DNA from: Bifidobacterium stellenboschense
GTDB lineage: Bacteria; Actinomycetota; Actinomycetes; Actinomycetales; Bifidobacteriaceae
DNA length: 64,000 nucleotides
Direction of reading: 5' to 3'
Assembly (NCBI RefSeq): GCF_000741785.1
Contig: NZ_JGZP01000021.1
Coordinates: 27,921-91,920, forward strand
Shown here: one piece after another, positions 17,106 through 27,807 of the stretch
Layout of the letters: each line of letters opens with the position of its first letter
Position numbering within the stretch: position 1 is the stretch's first letter
Notes under the pieces: model-generated
Told to the model about the DNA's origin: nothing
Databases searched by the model: none
The model's input: the letters and a program-made list of their open reading frames with translations, nothing else
Translations under genes and position numbers: made by a program

Positions 17106-18659
17106 TCATATCAGCCGCGTGCGCAGGGCGATGCCCTGCAGGGTCTCCTCGCGGCCGGGGGACGTCCGTCCGGCCAGATCGGCGAGCGTCCAGGCGAGGC
17201 GCAGCGCCCGGTCCGCGCCTCTCAGGCTCAGCCGTTGCGTCTCCAGCGCGCGGTTGACCGGTTCGAGCGCGGATTGGGCGATGTGCTCGCGCATCCACGT
17301 GCCGGACGCCTGCGCGTTGCATGTCCACCCGTGCATCCGGTAGCGTTCGGCGGCGGCGTGCCGCGCCTGGATGACGCGGCGGCGCATGCCTGCGCTGTCC
17401 GGTCCGCGCCCGTACTGTTCGCCGCCGATGATGCGCGGTACGGGCGGCACCTCCACCTGAATGTCGATGCGGTCGAGGATCGGTCCGGAGAGCCTGCCGA
17501 AGTAGCGTTGCCGTTCCTTGTGCGTGCATACGCAGCGCTCCCCCGTGCCGTAGCTCATGCCGCATGGGCATCCGTTCGCCGCCATGACGAGCTGGAACGC
17601 GGCCGGATAGTAGGTGGTGCCCTTGGAGCGGGACAACGCCACGTACCCGGATTCCAGCGGCTCCCTGAGCGTCTGCAACGCGCGCGCCGAGAATTCGGGG
17701 GCCTCGTCCATGAACAGGACGCCGCGGTGGGCGCGCGTGATCGCCCCCGGTTCGGCGAGCCCGGTGCCGCCGCCCACGAGCGCCGCCGTGGAGGACGTGT
17801 GGTGGGGCGCCTCGAACGGCGGCACGTCGCTGATGCCATACGTGTTGAGCGTGCCGCACAGGGAGCGGATGGACGCGACCTCCAGTTGTTCGGCGTCGGT
17901 CAGAGGGCACATGATGCCGGGCATGCGCGAGGCGAGCATCGTCTTGCCCGAGCCGGGAGGGCCGACCATGATCATGTGGTGGCCGCCGGCCGCCGCTACC
18001 TCCAACGCCCATTTCGCCTGCTCCTGCCCGACCACGTCGGCCATGTCGCCGGTCTTCGGTGACATGAACGTCTCATGGTCCCGCGGCGAGGCGGACGCGG
18101 ACGCCCCGCCGCCGAGCGCCGGCTCGTCCGGCAGCCGGTAGCGCGCGGAGCCGCCCATGAGTTCGATGAGCTCGCCCACGTGGCGTACGCCGAGCACGTC
18201 CACCCCGTCGATCAGATGCGCCTCCTCGAGATTGCCGGCAGGCAGGATCACCTGTCTGACGCCGCGTTCGCGCGCATGCAGGAGGATCGGCAGCACGCCG
18301 TTGATTGGCAGCACCGTGCCGTCGAGGTTCACCTCGCCCATGACGACCGAGTCGATGAGACATTCGTGCGGGATTGCGCCGGATGCGCCGAGCACGGCGG
18401 CCGCGATGGCCAGATCGTGCGACGAGCCGCGTTTCGGCATGCTCGCCGGGCTCAGATTCACGGTCACGCGCGTCTCCGGCCAGTGGAATCCGGTCGCCTG
18501 GCAGGCGGATTTGACGCGTTCGCGCGCCTCGGACAGCGAGGCGTCCGGCAGACCGATGATCGAGAAGTACGGCAGACCCGGGCTGATGAACGCCTGCATG
18601 GTGATGATGAACGCCTTCAATCCGATCAGCCCGATCGACAGCGCGTTGCCGATCGCCAT
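17106..18659 (-). CDS. comM: YifB/ComM-family magnesium-chelatase-like AAA+ ATPase
   Basis: A 517-aa AAA+ protein. The N-terminal Lon-protease-like fold (GLPDASLSEARERVKSA, NLSPAS, HDLAIAAAVL) is followed by a Mg-chelatase ATPase with Walker A VGPPGSGKT (about 232-240), Walker B GVLFMDEAPEF, and a Cys-rich insert, ANGCPCG...RCVC. In ComM, a branch-migration helicase of natural transformation, these features are conserved. The start at 18659 overlaps the last base of yraN. Operon partners yraN and dprA fit a DNA uptake or recombination role. Confidence 0.92.
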   Translation of the reverse strand: MAIGNALSIGLIGLKAFIITMQAFISPGLPYFSIIGLPDASLSEARERVKSACQATGFHWPETRVTVNLSPASMPKRGSSHDLAIAAAVLGASGAIPHECLIDSVVMGEVNLDGTVLPINGVLPILLHARERGVRQVILPAGNLEEAHLIDGVDVLGVRHVGELIELMGGSARYRLPDEPALGGGASASASPRDHETFMSPKTGDMADVVGQEQAKWALEVAAAGGHHMIMVGPPGSGKTMLASRMPGIMCPLTDAEQLEVASIRSLCGTLNTYGISDVPPFEAPHHTSSTAALVGGGTGLAEPGAITRAHRGVLFMDEAPEFSARALQTLREPLESGYVALSRSKGTTYYPAAFQLVMAANGCPCGMSYGTGERCVCTHKERQRYFGRLSGPILDRIDIQVEVPPVPRIIGGEQYGRGPDSAGMRRRVIQARHAAAERYRMHGWTCNAQASGTWMREHIAQSALEPVNRALETQRLSLRGADRALRLAWTLADLAGRTSPGREETLQGIALRTRLI

Positions 18660-19123
18660 CAGAACGCCCCCGGAATGAGATGGACGAGCGGTCTGCCGCC
18701 GCGCACGACCACGGTGACCACGTCGAAGCGCACGCCGGTATGCCCGATCCGATGCTCCGGTTCGAGCAGCCATTGCACGCCCGCCCGGCGCAGGTTCGCC
18801 TGCTTCGTGTACGTGACCGCCTCCTGCGGCAGCCCGTGCTTCATGGTGCGCCGCGTCTTCACCTCCACGAACACGATCCGCCGTTCGGGAGACAGGGCGA
18901 CGATGTCGAGCTCGCCGTAACGGGACCGCCAGTTGCGGTCGACGATCGTCCAGCCGCGTTCCGTGAGCCACGCGGCTGCATAGTCCTCGCCGAGCGCGCC
19001 CAACGCGCGCGTGGCGAGCGTGCCGTCCTTGAGCCGTTCGGCGATCCGGTCGAGCGGTTCGAGAGCGGGTAGGCCGGACGTCAGGGCCTCCGGCGGCGCC
19101 ATCTGCAATGCTGTGGTATCCAT
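18659..19123 (-). CDS. YraN-family (UPF0102) endonuclease-like protein
   Basis: A 154-aa member of the YraN family, which has a restriction-endonuclease-like fold. Visible core: [23 protein letters not shown], then GELDIVAL and VFVEVKTRR (the D...ExK set), and RFDVVTVV near the end. The N terminus is longer than in the shortest members. The ATG at 19123 has only a weak ribosome site. It is first in a tight operon with comM and dprA, a conserved actinobacterial arrangement. Biochemical role not established. Confidence 0.85.
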   Translation of the reverse strand: MDTTALQMAPPEALTSGLPALEPLDRIAERLKDGTLATRALGALGEDYAAAWLTERGWTIVDRNWRSRYGELDIVALSPERRIVFVEVKTRRTMKHGLPQEAVTYTKQANLRRAGVQWLLEPEHRIGHTGVRFDVVTVVVRGGRPLVHLIPGAF

Positions 19124-19281
19124 GCGTCCACTGTGCCCGCCGGCACCCGGTCGGGGCCAGCCGTGCGGGGAATGTGGACGGAGCCCCCGGCCCCGCGCGT
19201 GTCGTGGACAACGTGTGGACGGCAAGCGGGTTATCCACCATTCGTCAAGGGCCTTGACAACAGGAGCCGGCGAAGTCCGCC

Positions 19282-19296
19282 CTTATGGAACAATGG
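19282..19296 (+). promoter_or_regulatory. CTTATGNNACAATGG motif upstream of sdhA
   Basis: CTTATGGAACAATGG matches 13 of 15 positions with CTTATGTCACAATGG at 21318-21332 upstream of sdhB. A shared element directly ahead of both subunit genes suggests a common promoter or operator. If it is the -10 region, transcription would start close to the ATG at 19303, giving a very short or leaderless message. Confidence 0.45.
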
Positions 19297-19302
19297 GGTG
19301 AT

Positions 19303-21249
19303 ATGAGTCCGAAGCAGTTGGAAGACATGTATGACGCGGTGATCGTCGGCGCGGGCGCGGCCGGCCTGTCCGCCGCCCTGGGTTTGCTCCGCTCCCCCGA
19401 AACCAGGCAGATGCGGGGGAACGGCATCGACCCGAAGATCCTGGTGATCTCGAAGCTCCAGCCGTTGCGCTCGCACACCGGATCCGCCGAAGGCGGCATC
19501 GCCGCATCGCTCGGCAACATCGAAGCCGACGACTGGCATTGGCACTACTACGACACCGTCAAGGGCGGCGACTGGCTCGTCGACCAGGACGCGGCGCAGC
19601 TGCTCGCCGAATACGCGCCCGAAACGGTCATCAACCTGGAACGCGGCGGCGTCGCCTTCTCCCGCACCGACGACGGCCACATCGCGCAGCGCCGCTTCGG
19701 CGGGCACACGCGCGAATTCGGCGGCGCCCCGGTCAGGCGCGCCGCCTACGCGGCCGACCGCATCGGCCACCAGATCCTGCACGCCCTATGGCAGCAGTGC
19801 GTGGCCGCCGGCGTCGCGTTCGCCGAGGAATGGTACGTGACCGACCTGGTCCTCACGGACGACGGTTCGCGGGCCGCCGGCGTCGTCGCCTTCGACACGC
19901 ATGCGGGCAAGGTCCACGCGGTCAAGGCGCGCAACGTGCTGTTCGCGACCGGCGGCGCGGGCCGCCTGTTCCACACCACGTCGAACTCGTGGGATCTGAC
20001 CGGCGACGGCATGGCGTTGGCGCTCGCCGCCGGCCTGCAATTGGAGGATGCGGAGTTCGTGCAGTTCCATCCGACCGGTCTCGCGCATACGGGCATCCTC
20101 CTGTCCGAGGCGGCCCGCGCGGAGGGCGGCGTGCTGCGCAACGCGGACGGCGAGGCGTTCATGGAACGCTATGCGCCCGGCCACGCCGATCTGGCCGCGC
20201 GCGACGTGGTCTCCCGTTCCATCATGGCGGAGATCGACGCGGGCCGCGGCGTCGCCGATCCGAAGGATCCGGACGGTCGCAGGGACTGCGTCTGGCTTGA
20301 CATGACGGGCATCGACCCGGACCATATGCGCGCCGTGCTGCCACAAGTGGTCGAGACCATCGAGAAGTACGCGGACATCGACCCGTCGAAGGATTTCGTG
20401 CCGATCAAGCCGACCGCCCACTACACGATGGGCGGCATCCCGATCACCGTGGACGGCGAGGTGTACCGCTGGAACGCGGGCGATGCCGAAACCGACGGGA
20501 CGGACGGCGCGACCGGATCGCGCGGCGTGGTCGACGGCCTGTTCGCGGCCGGCGAGTGCTCGTGCGTGTCCGTGCACGGCGCGAACCGTCTCGGCGGCAA
20601 CTCGCTGCTCGACGCCTGCCTGTTCGGCACGCGCGCCGGCCGCGCGCTTGCCGCGCGCGTCGCCGCGCAGCCGGTCGACGATCCGATGGCCGTGGACGAT
20701 CCGGACGTGCAGGAGATCGACGACGCGATCGCCGCCGCCGCGGACGCCGCGTCGGACGCGCGCGAAAACGAACTGAAGGACCTGCTCACGCCGCGCGCGG
20801 ACGCCGCGGACGATGTGGACGATGTGGACGGAACCACCGCCGCGGACGAGACCGACGACAACCCGTACCGGCTCATGGCCGATCTCGGCCAGGTGATGGA
20901 GCGCGCCGCCGCCGTACGCTGCGACGCGGCGGGTCTCGAAGCCGCGCTGCGTACGATCGACGAGCGCCTCGCCCCGCGCGCCGAGGCGCTCGTCGCGCAC
21001 GACAAGACGGCCGCGTTCAATCAGGAGGTCACCGCCATCTGGGAGGTGCGGCATCTCATCGGACTGGCGCGTGTCGTGCTCGCCGCGTCGGATGCGCGCC
21101 ACGAGTCGCGCGGATCGCTCAAACGCAACGATTTCCCGGAACGCGACGACGAACGTTTCCTCGCCCATTCGATGACCGACGCGTCCGGCCGTGTCGCATG
21201 GCAGCCGGTGCACATCGTCGACATCCCGCCGAAGAAGCGCGAATACTGA
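19303..21249 (+). CDS. sdhA: succinate dehydrogenase / fumarate reductase flavoprotein subunit
   Basis: A 648-aa FAD-dependent subunit. Seen in order: the Rossmann motif [14 protein letters not shown] (12-25), the covalent-FAD region [35 protein letters not shown], the active-site HYTMGGI near 370-376 and [17 protein letters not shown]. The adjacent iron-sulfur gene argues against the related L-aspartate oxidase. No cytochrome b membrane subunit gene lies nearby, so the complex is probably soluble or peripheral. An in-frame ATG at 19285 exists but lies inside the shared upstream motif, and 19303 is preferred. An Asp-rich insert (about 500-530) is unusual. Confidence 0.88.
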   Translation: MSPKQLEDMYDAVIVGAGAAGLSAALGLLRSPETRQMRGNGIDPKILVISKLQPLRSHTGSAEGGIAASLGNIEADDWHWHYYDTVKGGDWLVDQDAAQLLAEYAPETVINLERGGVAFSRTDDGHIAQRRFGGHTREFGGAPVRRAAYAADRIGHQILHALWQQCVAAGVAFAEEWYVTDLVLTDDGSRAAGVVAFDTHAGKVHAVKARNVLFATGGAGRLFHTTSNSWDLTGDGMALALAAGLQLEDAEFVQFHPTGLAHTGILLSEAARAEGGVLRNADGEAFMERYAPGHADLAARDVVSRSIMAEIDAGRGVADPKDPDGRRDCVWLDMTGIDPDHMRAVLPQVVETIEKYADIDPSKDFVPIKPTAHYTMGGIPITVDGEVYRWNAGDAETDGTDGATGSRGVVDGLFAAGECSCVSVHGANRLGGNSLLDACLFGTRAGRALAARVAAQPVDDPMAVDDPDVQEIDDAIAAAADAASDARENELKDLLTPRADAADDVDDVDGTTAADETDDNPYRLMADLGQVMERAAAVRCDAAGLEAALRTIDERLAPRAEALVAHDKTAAFNQEVTAIWEVRHLIGLARVVLAASDARHESRGSLKRNDFPERDDERFLAHSMTDASGRVAWQPVHIVDIPPKKREY

Positions 21250-21317
21250 GCCGCACGACCGCATGCCGTGAAGACCCCGTATGAACCGTCGCCCTCCGAC
21301 GTTCCGTACGGGCACGG

Positions 21318-21332
21318 CTTATGTCACAATGG
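21318..21332 (+). promoter_or_regulatory. CTTATGNNACAATGG motif upstream of sdhB
   Basis: This is the second copy of the 15-bp motif found before sdhA, here 36 bp ahead of the sdhB ATG, which has its own AGGAGG. It suggests sdhB can be transcribed from its own promoter as well as by read-through. Confidence 0.45.
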
Positions 21333-21367
21333 AGAGTTGTTTTGAGACCGATTCAGGAGGCGCGCGC

Positions 21368-22318
21368 ATGACGAATTCGAACGTGACGACGGTGACGTTG
21401 AAGGTGAACCGTTTCACGCCGCGTCCCGAACGCGAACGCGACCGTGCGCGCGGAGGCAGTCCGTTCGCCCGCACGCGCAAGAGCTCGCCGTTCGGCGGCA
21501 AATCGGATGCGCCCGCGCGCCGTCGCCCCCGTGGCCGCCAGTGGGTGCAGGAATACACGATTCCGGCCCGTCCCGAGGACACGGTGCTCGACTGTCTGCT
21601 GGCCATCAAGCGCACCGTCGACCCGACGCTCGCCTTCCGCTACTCGTGCGGCCACGGCATGTGCGGTTCGGACGCGGTGGCGATCAACGGCACGCCGAAC
21701 CTGCTGTGCACGGCCACGCTCAAGGATTGGGTGAAGCCGGAATCCGGCATGCCCGTGCTGGACGACGACGGGTTCCGCCGCACCGGCGACGACGCGGCGG
21801 ATGCGGATGGGGCGAAGGGATCGGCTCTGCCCGAGTCCGGCAGTCTCGGCGTCATCGAGCTCGGCCCGCTGCCCGGCTTCCCCGTCGAACGCGACCTCAT
21901 CGCCGACATCGACCCGATGCTCGACCAGATCAGAAAGCTCAAGCCGTATCTCGAAGCGGACGGCGTGCTCGCCACCACGCATGAGGGCAAGGTGGACGTG
22001 TTCGAATACCTGCAGCATCCGGACGAGCTCGCCAAATACGAGCAGTTGAGCAACTGCATCGCCTGCGGCGTGTGCGAGGGCTCCTGCCCCGTGTTCGCCG
22101 GCGGCGACGCGTTCATCGGCCCGGCGGCGCTCATCTGGGCGAGCCGTTTCGTCAACGATTCGCGCGACACGATCACGATGGACCGTCTCGACGCGATCGA
22201 CACGGAGGACGGCGTGGCCGCCTGCCAGTCGGTACGCGCCTGCACGCGCCAATGCCCACGCGGCATCGACGTCGGCGAGGAGATGTGGCAGATCGTCGCC
22301 AAGGTGCGCGAACGCTGA
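21368..22318 (+). CDS. sdhB: succinate dehydrogenase / fumarate reductase iron-sulfur subunit
   Basis: A 316-aa iron-sulfur subunit. The 2Fe-2S ligands are Cys94, Cys99, Asp102 and Cys114 (YSCGHGMCGSD...LLC), with Asp in the third place as in some SdhB. The C-terminal ferredoxin part has CIACGVCEGSCP (about 229-240) and CQSVRACTRQCPRGID (about 283-298). AGGAGG lies seven bases before the ATG at 21368. The N-terminal beta-grasp is interrupted by a basic Arg/Pro-rich insert at about 19-58 that is absent from typical SdhB. It would pass electrons to or from FAD in SdhA; the quinone or other partner is unclear without an anchor subunit. Confidence 0.9.
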   Translation: MTNSNVTTVTLKVNRFTPRPERERDRARGGSPFARTRKSSPFGGKSDAPARRRPRGRQWVQEYTIPARPEDTVLDCLLAIKRTVDPTLAFRYSCGHGMCGSDAVAINGTPNLLCTATLKDWVKPESGMPVLDDDGFRRTGDDAADADGAKGSALPESGSLGVIELGPLPGFPVERDLIADIDPMLDQIRKLKPYLEADGVLATTHEGKVDVFEYLQHPDELAKYEQLSNCIACGVCEGSCPVFAGGDAFIGPAALIWASRFVNDSRDTITMDRLDAIDTEDGVAACQSVRACTRQCPRGIDVGEEMWQIVAKVRER

Positions 22319-22470
22319 CAGGCCGGCACGTGGCCGCCGGAACGCGGCCATGCCGCTTGGAATGCGCGGATGCCGCATGGGACCCGCACGGCATCGGGCC
22401 GCGGGCGATTGCGGTCGGTCTTTAAGGACCGGCCTCACGAGGACTTCAGAGGATTGTAAAGGACGTGTTC

Positions 22471-23142
22471 ATGGATAGGACGCAGTACACGAATCTCGCA
22501 CAGGCATGGGGATTCGTGGAGAATCACGCGCTTTCCCGCCAGACGCCGGCTATGGCGCAGATCCGGGCCGCCACCGAGAAGGCGGGCATGCCGCAGGGTT
22601 CGGCCGCTCAGGCGGAGGTTCTGTCGATGCTGGCCCATCTGACCGGCGCGAAATCCGTGATCGTGGTGGGCACCGGCTCGGTGATGGAGACGTTGGAGCT
22701 GGTGCGCGGTCTCGACGGCACGGGCCAACTCACCGCCGTGGACTCCTCGGCGAAGGGCATCACCGTGATCCGCAAGGCGTTCGACGTGGTGCAGGATTCC
22801 ACGGCGACGAAGCTGCGCGCGGTGAACGCGCAGGCCGGCGTGTTCCTGCCTCGTCTCAACGCGGGCGACTACGACATGATCGTCGTGGCCGGCGACGCCG
22901 TCAACTACGCCGCATCGTTCGAGCAGGCGCCGCGTCTGCTGCGCGCCCACGGCATCATCGTGTTCACCGACATGCTCGCCTTCTACGACGGCATGAACTC
23001 GGGCGGCGTGCTCGACCCGGCCGACCGCAGCGAGAAGGCGACGGCGATGCGCGAACTGCTCGACACGGTCGAATCGGACGAACGCTTCCGCACCGTCCTC
23101 ACTCCCACCGGCACCGGCCTGCTCGTCGCCTCCAAGCTGTGA
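22471..23142 (+). CDS. class I SAM-dependent O-methyltransferase family protein
   Basis: A 223-aa protein of the catechol/caffeoyl-CoA O-methyltransferase-like group common in actinobacteria. SAM binding is indicated by VIVVGTGSVMETLELV (around 62-77), the acidic LTAVDSS after strand two, and DYDMIVVAGDAVNY. AAAGGA lies seven bases before the ATG at 22471; the GTG two codons earlier is less well placed. The typical Gly-rich motif GxGxG is reduced to GTGS. The methyl acceptor is unknown. It is a monocistron with a 150-bp leader after sdhB. Confidence 0.8.
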   Translation: MDRTQYTNLAQAWGFVENHALSRQTPAMAQIRAATEKAGMPQGSAAQAEVLSMLAHLTGAKSVIVVGTGSVMETLELVRGLDGTGQLTAVDSSAKGITVIRKAFDVVQDSTATKLRAVNAQAGVFLPRLNAGDYDMIVVAGDAVNYAASFEQAPRLLRAHGIIVFTDMLAFYDGMNSGGVLDPADRSEKATAMRELLDTVESDERFRTVLTPTGTGLLVASKL

Positions 23143-23178
23143 CATGCACCTCCCCGGTGCACCGGCACGCCCCCGGAC

Positions 23179-23946
23179 TTAATTGATGACGACGCCGGGG
23201 ATCGCGCCGGCGGCCACGCGCACGGCCTCGTCCGGATCGTCGGTGATGGTCACCAATCTCGGGTCGACGCCGGAGATCATGCCATGCTCTTTGACGGGCC
23301 CCTCCAGCCAGTCGAACAGGCCCTGCCAGTAGTCGCGCCCGACCAGGACGATCGGCATGCCATCGACCTTGTGCGTCTGCACGAGGGTGAGCACCTCGAA
23401 CATCTCGTCGAGCGTGCCGAAACCGCCCGGGCAGACGATGATGCCGGACGAGTACTTCACGAACATGAGCTTGCGCACGAAGAAGTAGCGGAAGCTCATG
23501 CCGAGGTTCACGTAGTCGTTGATGCCCTGCTCGTGCGGCAGTTCGATGCCGAGTCCCACGGATTTGCCGCCGGCCAGCGCGGCGCCCTTGTTCGCCGCCT
23601 CCATGATGCCGGGCCCTCCCCCGGTGATCACGGCCACGCCCGCCTGCGCGAGCCGTTCGCCCATGTGCCGTGCCGCCTCATAGGCGGGGTCGCTTGCCGG
23701 GGTGCGTGCGGAGCCGAATACGGCCACCGCCGGGCCCAGTTCGGCCAATGCGCCGAAGCCGTCGACGAATTCGGATTGGATGCGCAGCACGCGCCACGGG
23801 TCCATGTGCAGCCAGCCGGTGCCGTCGTCGGGGCGCAGCAGGTTGGCGGTGGTGTTGTCGGCGGGGATCATGTCCCCGCGCATGATGATCGGTCCGCGAT
23901 GGTAGGTCTGTCCCAAGGGCGCGTCCGCGTCGTTGTCATTGCTCAT
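23179..23946 (-). CDS. LOG-family (TIGR00730) nucleotide-processing protein
   Basis: A 255-aa protein with both hallmarks of the LOG family: GGGPGIMEAANKGA (around 118-131) and PGGFGTLDEMFE (around 183-194). The Arg and Glu of these motifs are used for cytokinin-nucleotide phosphoribohydrolase activity in studied members. In bacteria of this type the physiological substrate is usually unknown. The N-terminal 65 residues (HRGPIIMRGDMIP) are the actinobacterial TIGR00730 extension. The ATG at 23946 was chosen over a longer open frame. Confidence 0.88.
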   Translation of the reverse strand: MSNDNDADAPLGQTYHRGPIIMRGDMIPADNTTANLLRPDDGTGWLHMDPWRVLRIQSEFVDGFGALAELGPAVAVFGSARTPASDPAYEAARHMGERLAQAGVAVITGGGPGIMEAANKGAALAGGKSVGLGIELPHEQGINDYVNLGMSFRYFFVRKLMFVKYSSGIIVCPGGFGTLDEMFEVLTLVQTHKVDGMPIVLVGRDYWQGLFDWLEGPVKEHGMISGVDPRLVTITDDPDEAVRVAAGAIPGVVIN

Positions 23947-24004
23947 ACCGCACGATTCTAACGCGCGACGGACGCGTATGACGGACATGCGTACCGGACG
24001 CGAA

Positions 24005-25300
24005 TCAGGCGCGCGACGCCGCTTCGCGCGCATCGCGTTGTTCGTAACGTTTCGACTGGCGGCTCAGCAGCACGCCGGAGATGGCGGCGGCGATGAGCGA
24101 GCCGACGAGCACGCCGAAGCGCGCCTCGGCGGACAGTTCCGGATTGTCGTAGGCGAGGGAGGCGATGAGGAACGCGACGGTGAAGCCGATGCCGCACGCG
24201 CATGCGGCGGGGAACATGTCGCGCACGCGCAGCCCCTTCGCCATCTTCAGGCCGAACAGGTGCGTGGACAGCCATGCGGTGGCCATGATGCCGAGCGGCT
24301 TGCCGACGACGAGCGCGACGATCAGCGCGATGACGATCGGCGAGAGCATGAGCGCGGGCGTGAGCGATTCGAAGTGCACGCCGGTGGCGAACAGGGCGAA
24401 CACGGGCAGGGCAAGCAGCGCGGAGAACGGCTGGAGTTTGCCCGCGTACCGGTCGGCGCGGGGCGTCGATTCGCCGTGCACCTCACGCGCGGGGGTGAGC
24501 AGGCCGACGAGCACGCCGGCGAGCGTCGGGTGCACGCCCGCCTCGAACATCATCACCCAGGCGAGGATGCCGACGACGGCGACGAGCGGCCACGGCACGC
24601 GCCTCATGCGCACGAGCACGTACCAGACGACGGCGCATGCGGCGATGCCGATGAACCAGTACCATGCGTTGAGCGCGGAGAAGAACACGGCGATGAGGAT
24701 GATGGCGAGCAGGTCGTCGACGGTGGCGAGCGTCATAAGGAACGCGCGGATCGCGCCGGGCAACGCACGCGCGAAGATGGCGAGCACGGCGAGCGAGAAC
24801 GCGATGTCGGTGGCGGTGGATACGGCCCAGCCGCGCGCCATCTCGGCGAACGGGATCTCGCTGCCGGTGGTGGTGAGTACGAGGGAACCGGCCGGTCCGG
24901 GACCGTATTGCGCGAGCAGCGCGGTGACGGCCGTGAACAGGATGGGAGGCGTGACCATGCCGCCCACGGCGCATAGCATCGGCACGGCGGCGGCCTTCGG
25001 ATTGGCGAGCGAGCCGGTGGTGAGCTCCTGCTTCAAGTCGAGACCGACGGTGAGGAAGAAGATGGTGAGCAGACCGTCCTGCGCCCAATGCCCGACCGGC
25101 AGGTCGAGGTTGGTGCGCGGCACGGCGATGTGCGTTTCGGCGATGGTTTCGAACATATGGGCGGTGGCCGGTAGGTTCGCGAGGATGAGGCCGAGGAACG
25201 CGAAGGAGAGCATGATAAGTCCGGCGAGGCGGTCGGACGCGGCAACGTGGCGGATCGTGCCCCACACTCCCCTGCGGCGTGTATCGTTGCCGTTCGTCAT
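24005..25300 (-). CDS. nhaA: Na+/H+ antiporter NhaA
   Basis: A 431-aa multi-spanning membrane protein exchanging sodium for protons. The diagnostic pieces are present: GLILANLP, DGLLTIFFLTVGLDLKQE, STATDIAFSLAVLAI with the TM4 Asp, and LATVDDLLAIILIA, which carries the paired aspartates equivalent to D163/D164 of the E. coli protein. FFLTVGLDLK also matches. GGGGAGGACGA lies before the ATG at 25300. It is a monocistron on the minus strand, between the LOG gene and the tRNAs. Confidence 0.95.
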   Translation of the reverse strand: MTNGNDTRRRGVWGTIRHVAASDRLAGLIMLSFAFLGLILANLPATAHMFETIAETHIAVPRTNLDLPVGHWAQDGLLTIFFLTVGLDLKQELTTGSLANPKAAAVPMLCAVGGMVTPPILFTAVTALLAQYGPGPAGSLVLTTTGSEIPFAEMARGWAVSTATDIAFSLAVLAIFARALPGAIRAFLMTLATVDDLLAIILIAVFFSALNAWYWFIGIAACAVVWYVLVRMRRVPWPLVAVVGILAWVMMFEAGVHPTLAGVLVGLLTPAREVHGESTPRADRYAGKLQPFSALLALPVFALFATGVHFESLTPALMLSPIVIALIVALVVGKPLGIMATAWLSTHLFGLKMAKGLRVRDMFPAACACGIGFTVAFLIASLAYDNPELSAEARFGVLVGSLIAAAISGVLLSRQSKRYEQRDAREAASRA

Positions 25301-25336
25301 TCGTCCTCCCCTGTGCCGATGCCTGATGCTGATATT

Positions 25337-25372
25337 GGAAAAGCCCCTGTCACATACATGAAAGGGGCTTTA
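25337..25372 (-). terminator. rho-independent terminator after the tRNA-Arg pair
   Basis: On the minus strand AAAGCCCCT pairs with AGGGGCTTT and the stem runs into TTTTTCC. It lies just 3' of the first tRNA gene and would end the transcript of the tRNA pair (and possibly the clp operon). Confidence 0.8.
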
Positions 25373-25375
25373 TCG

Positions 25376-25449
25376 TGCGCGAGACAGGATTCGAACCTGC
25401 GACCTGCTGATCCGTAGTCAGCTGCTCTAATCCGCTGGGCTACTCGCGC
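25376..25449 (-). tRNA. tRNA-Arg (anticodon ACG)
   Basis: A 74-nt cloverleaf. The acceptor GCGCGAG pairs perfectly with CTCGCGC, with discriminator A. The anticodon stem is GCTGA/TCAGC around the loop CTACGGA (anticodon ACG, reading CGU and, after deamination, CGC/CGA). The T arm is GCAGG-TTCGAAT-CCTGT. The CCA end is not encoded. Confidence 0.95.
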
Positions 25450-25485
25450 ATACCGCCTGGTTTACCTCGTGCGGTCCGAGGTGGT

Positions 25486-25559
25486 GCGCCGAGACAGGAT
25501 TCGAACCTGCGACCTGCTGATCCGTAGTCAGCTGCTCTAATCCGCTGGGCTACTCGCGC
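25486..25559 (-). pseudogene. second tRNA-Arg (ACG) copy with a disrupted acceptor stem
   Basis: Identical to the neighbouring tRNA for 71 consecutive bases (25491-25561 against 25381-25451). The 3' acceptor strand reads CTCGGCG instead of CTCGCGC, as if one G had been inserted. The three outermost pairs are lost and the discriminator becomes C. Processing and charging are doubtful, so it is called a pseudo-tRNA. It lies 110 bp from the intact copy. Confidence 0.7.
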
Positions 25560-25630
25560 ATGTTGTCTTGCTCAGGCAACTCGACATATATTACCCATCG
25601 TCCGCAGATTCGCAAGGTCGGCGTGTCGCA

Positions 25631-26995
<1,365 letters not shown>

Positions 26996-27100
26996 CGCAT
27001 CTCCTTCACTGTGTCGGCGCGGGTTCCGCCCGTCCTTTTTCGCCGGAAAACAAACAAAAGGCTCCCTTTCCCGTATGGCGGGAAAGGGAGCGCGCCACGC

Positions 27101-27802
27101 CTACTGGCGGTGTTCGAGCACCTCGTCGACGATGCCGTAGTCCTTGGCCTCGGCGGCCGTGAGGAACGTGTCGACCTCGATATCCTTGGCGATCTTCTCC
27201 TGGGACTGGCCGGTGTGCTTGGCGAGCGTCTTCTCAAGCCATTCGCGCATGCGCAGCATCTCACGCGCCTGGATCTCGATCTCCGTGGCCTTGCCGAAGC
27301 CCTGGTCGATGGCCGGCTGGTGGATGAGCACGCGCGCGTTCGGCAGCATGAGACGCTTGCCCTTGGTGCCGGCGGCGAGCAGGATCGCGGCGGCGGAGGC
27401 GGCCTGGCCGAGGCACACGGTCTGCACGTCCGGCTTGATGTACTGCATCGTGTCGTAGATGGCGGTCATGGCGGTCATCGAACCGCCGGGCGAGTTGATG
27501 TACATCATCACGTCGCGGTTCGGATCCTGCGATTCGAGCACGAGCAGCTGCGCCATGATGTCGTCGGCGGAGGTGTCGTCCACCTGCACGCCCATGAAGA
27601 TGATGCGGTCCTCGAACAGACGCGTGTACGGGTCCTGCCTCTTGAAGCCGTACGGGGTCTTCTCCTCGAACTGCGGCAGGATATAACGGTTCTGCGGCGC
27701 GAACGCGGCTTCACGACGCGCGGACGGCATGAAGCCGACGACTCCCGCGGGACCGGCCAGACGGTCGGCGCGCGCGGCGAACTTCGCTTCCTCGGATGCC
27801 AT
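27101..27802 (-). CDS. clpP2: ATP-dependent Clp protease proteolytic subunit (ClpP2)
   Basis: A 233-aa serine protease subunit. The catalytic Ser136 lies in LGQAASAAAILL and His161 in [23 protein letters not shown] forms part of the handle and oxyanion region. The N-terminal extension of about 40 residues is longer than in ClpP1, which is typical of the ClpP2 paralogue in actinobacteria. There ClpP1 and ClpP2 form a mixed barrel. It starts 5 bp after the clpP1 stop, so the two are translationally linked. Confidence 0.95.
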   Translation of the reverse strand: MASEEAKFAARADRLAGPAGVVGFMPSARREAAFAPQNRYILPQFEEKTPYGFKRQDPYTRLFEDRIIFMGVQVDDTSADDIMAQLLVLESQDPNRDVMMYINSPGGSMTAMTAIYDTMQYIKPDVQTVCLGQAASAAAILLAAGTKGKRLMLPNARVLIHQPAIDQGFGKATEIEIQAREMLRMREWLEKTLAKHTGQSQEKIAKDIEVDTFLTAAEAKDYGIVDEVLEHRQ

Positions 27803-27807
27803 GCTGG

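Noticed and set aside
19303..21249. L-aspartate oxidase (NadB)
   Set aside because: The sequence resembles NadB, but the iron-sulfur subunit follows directly and no quinolinate synthase gene is near.
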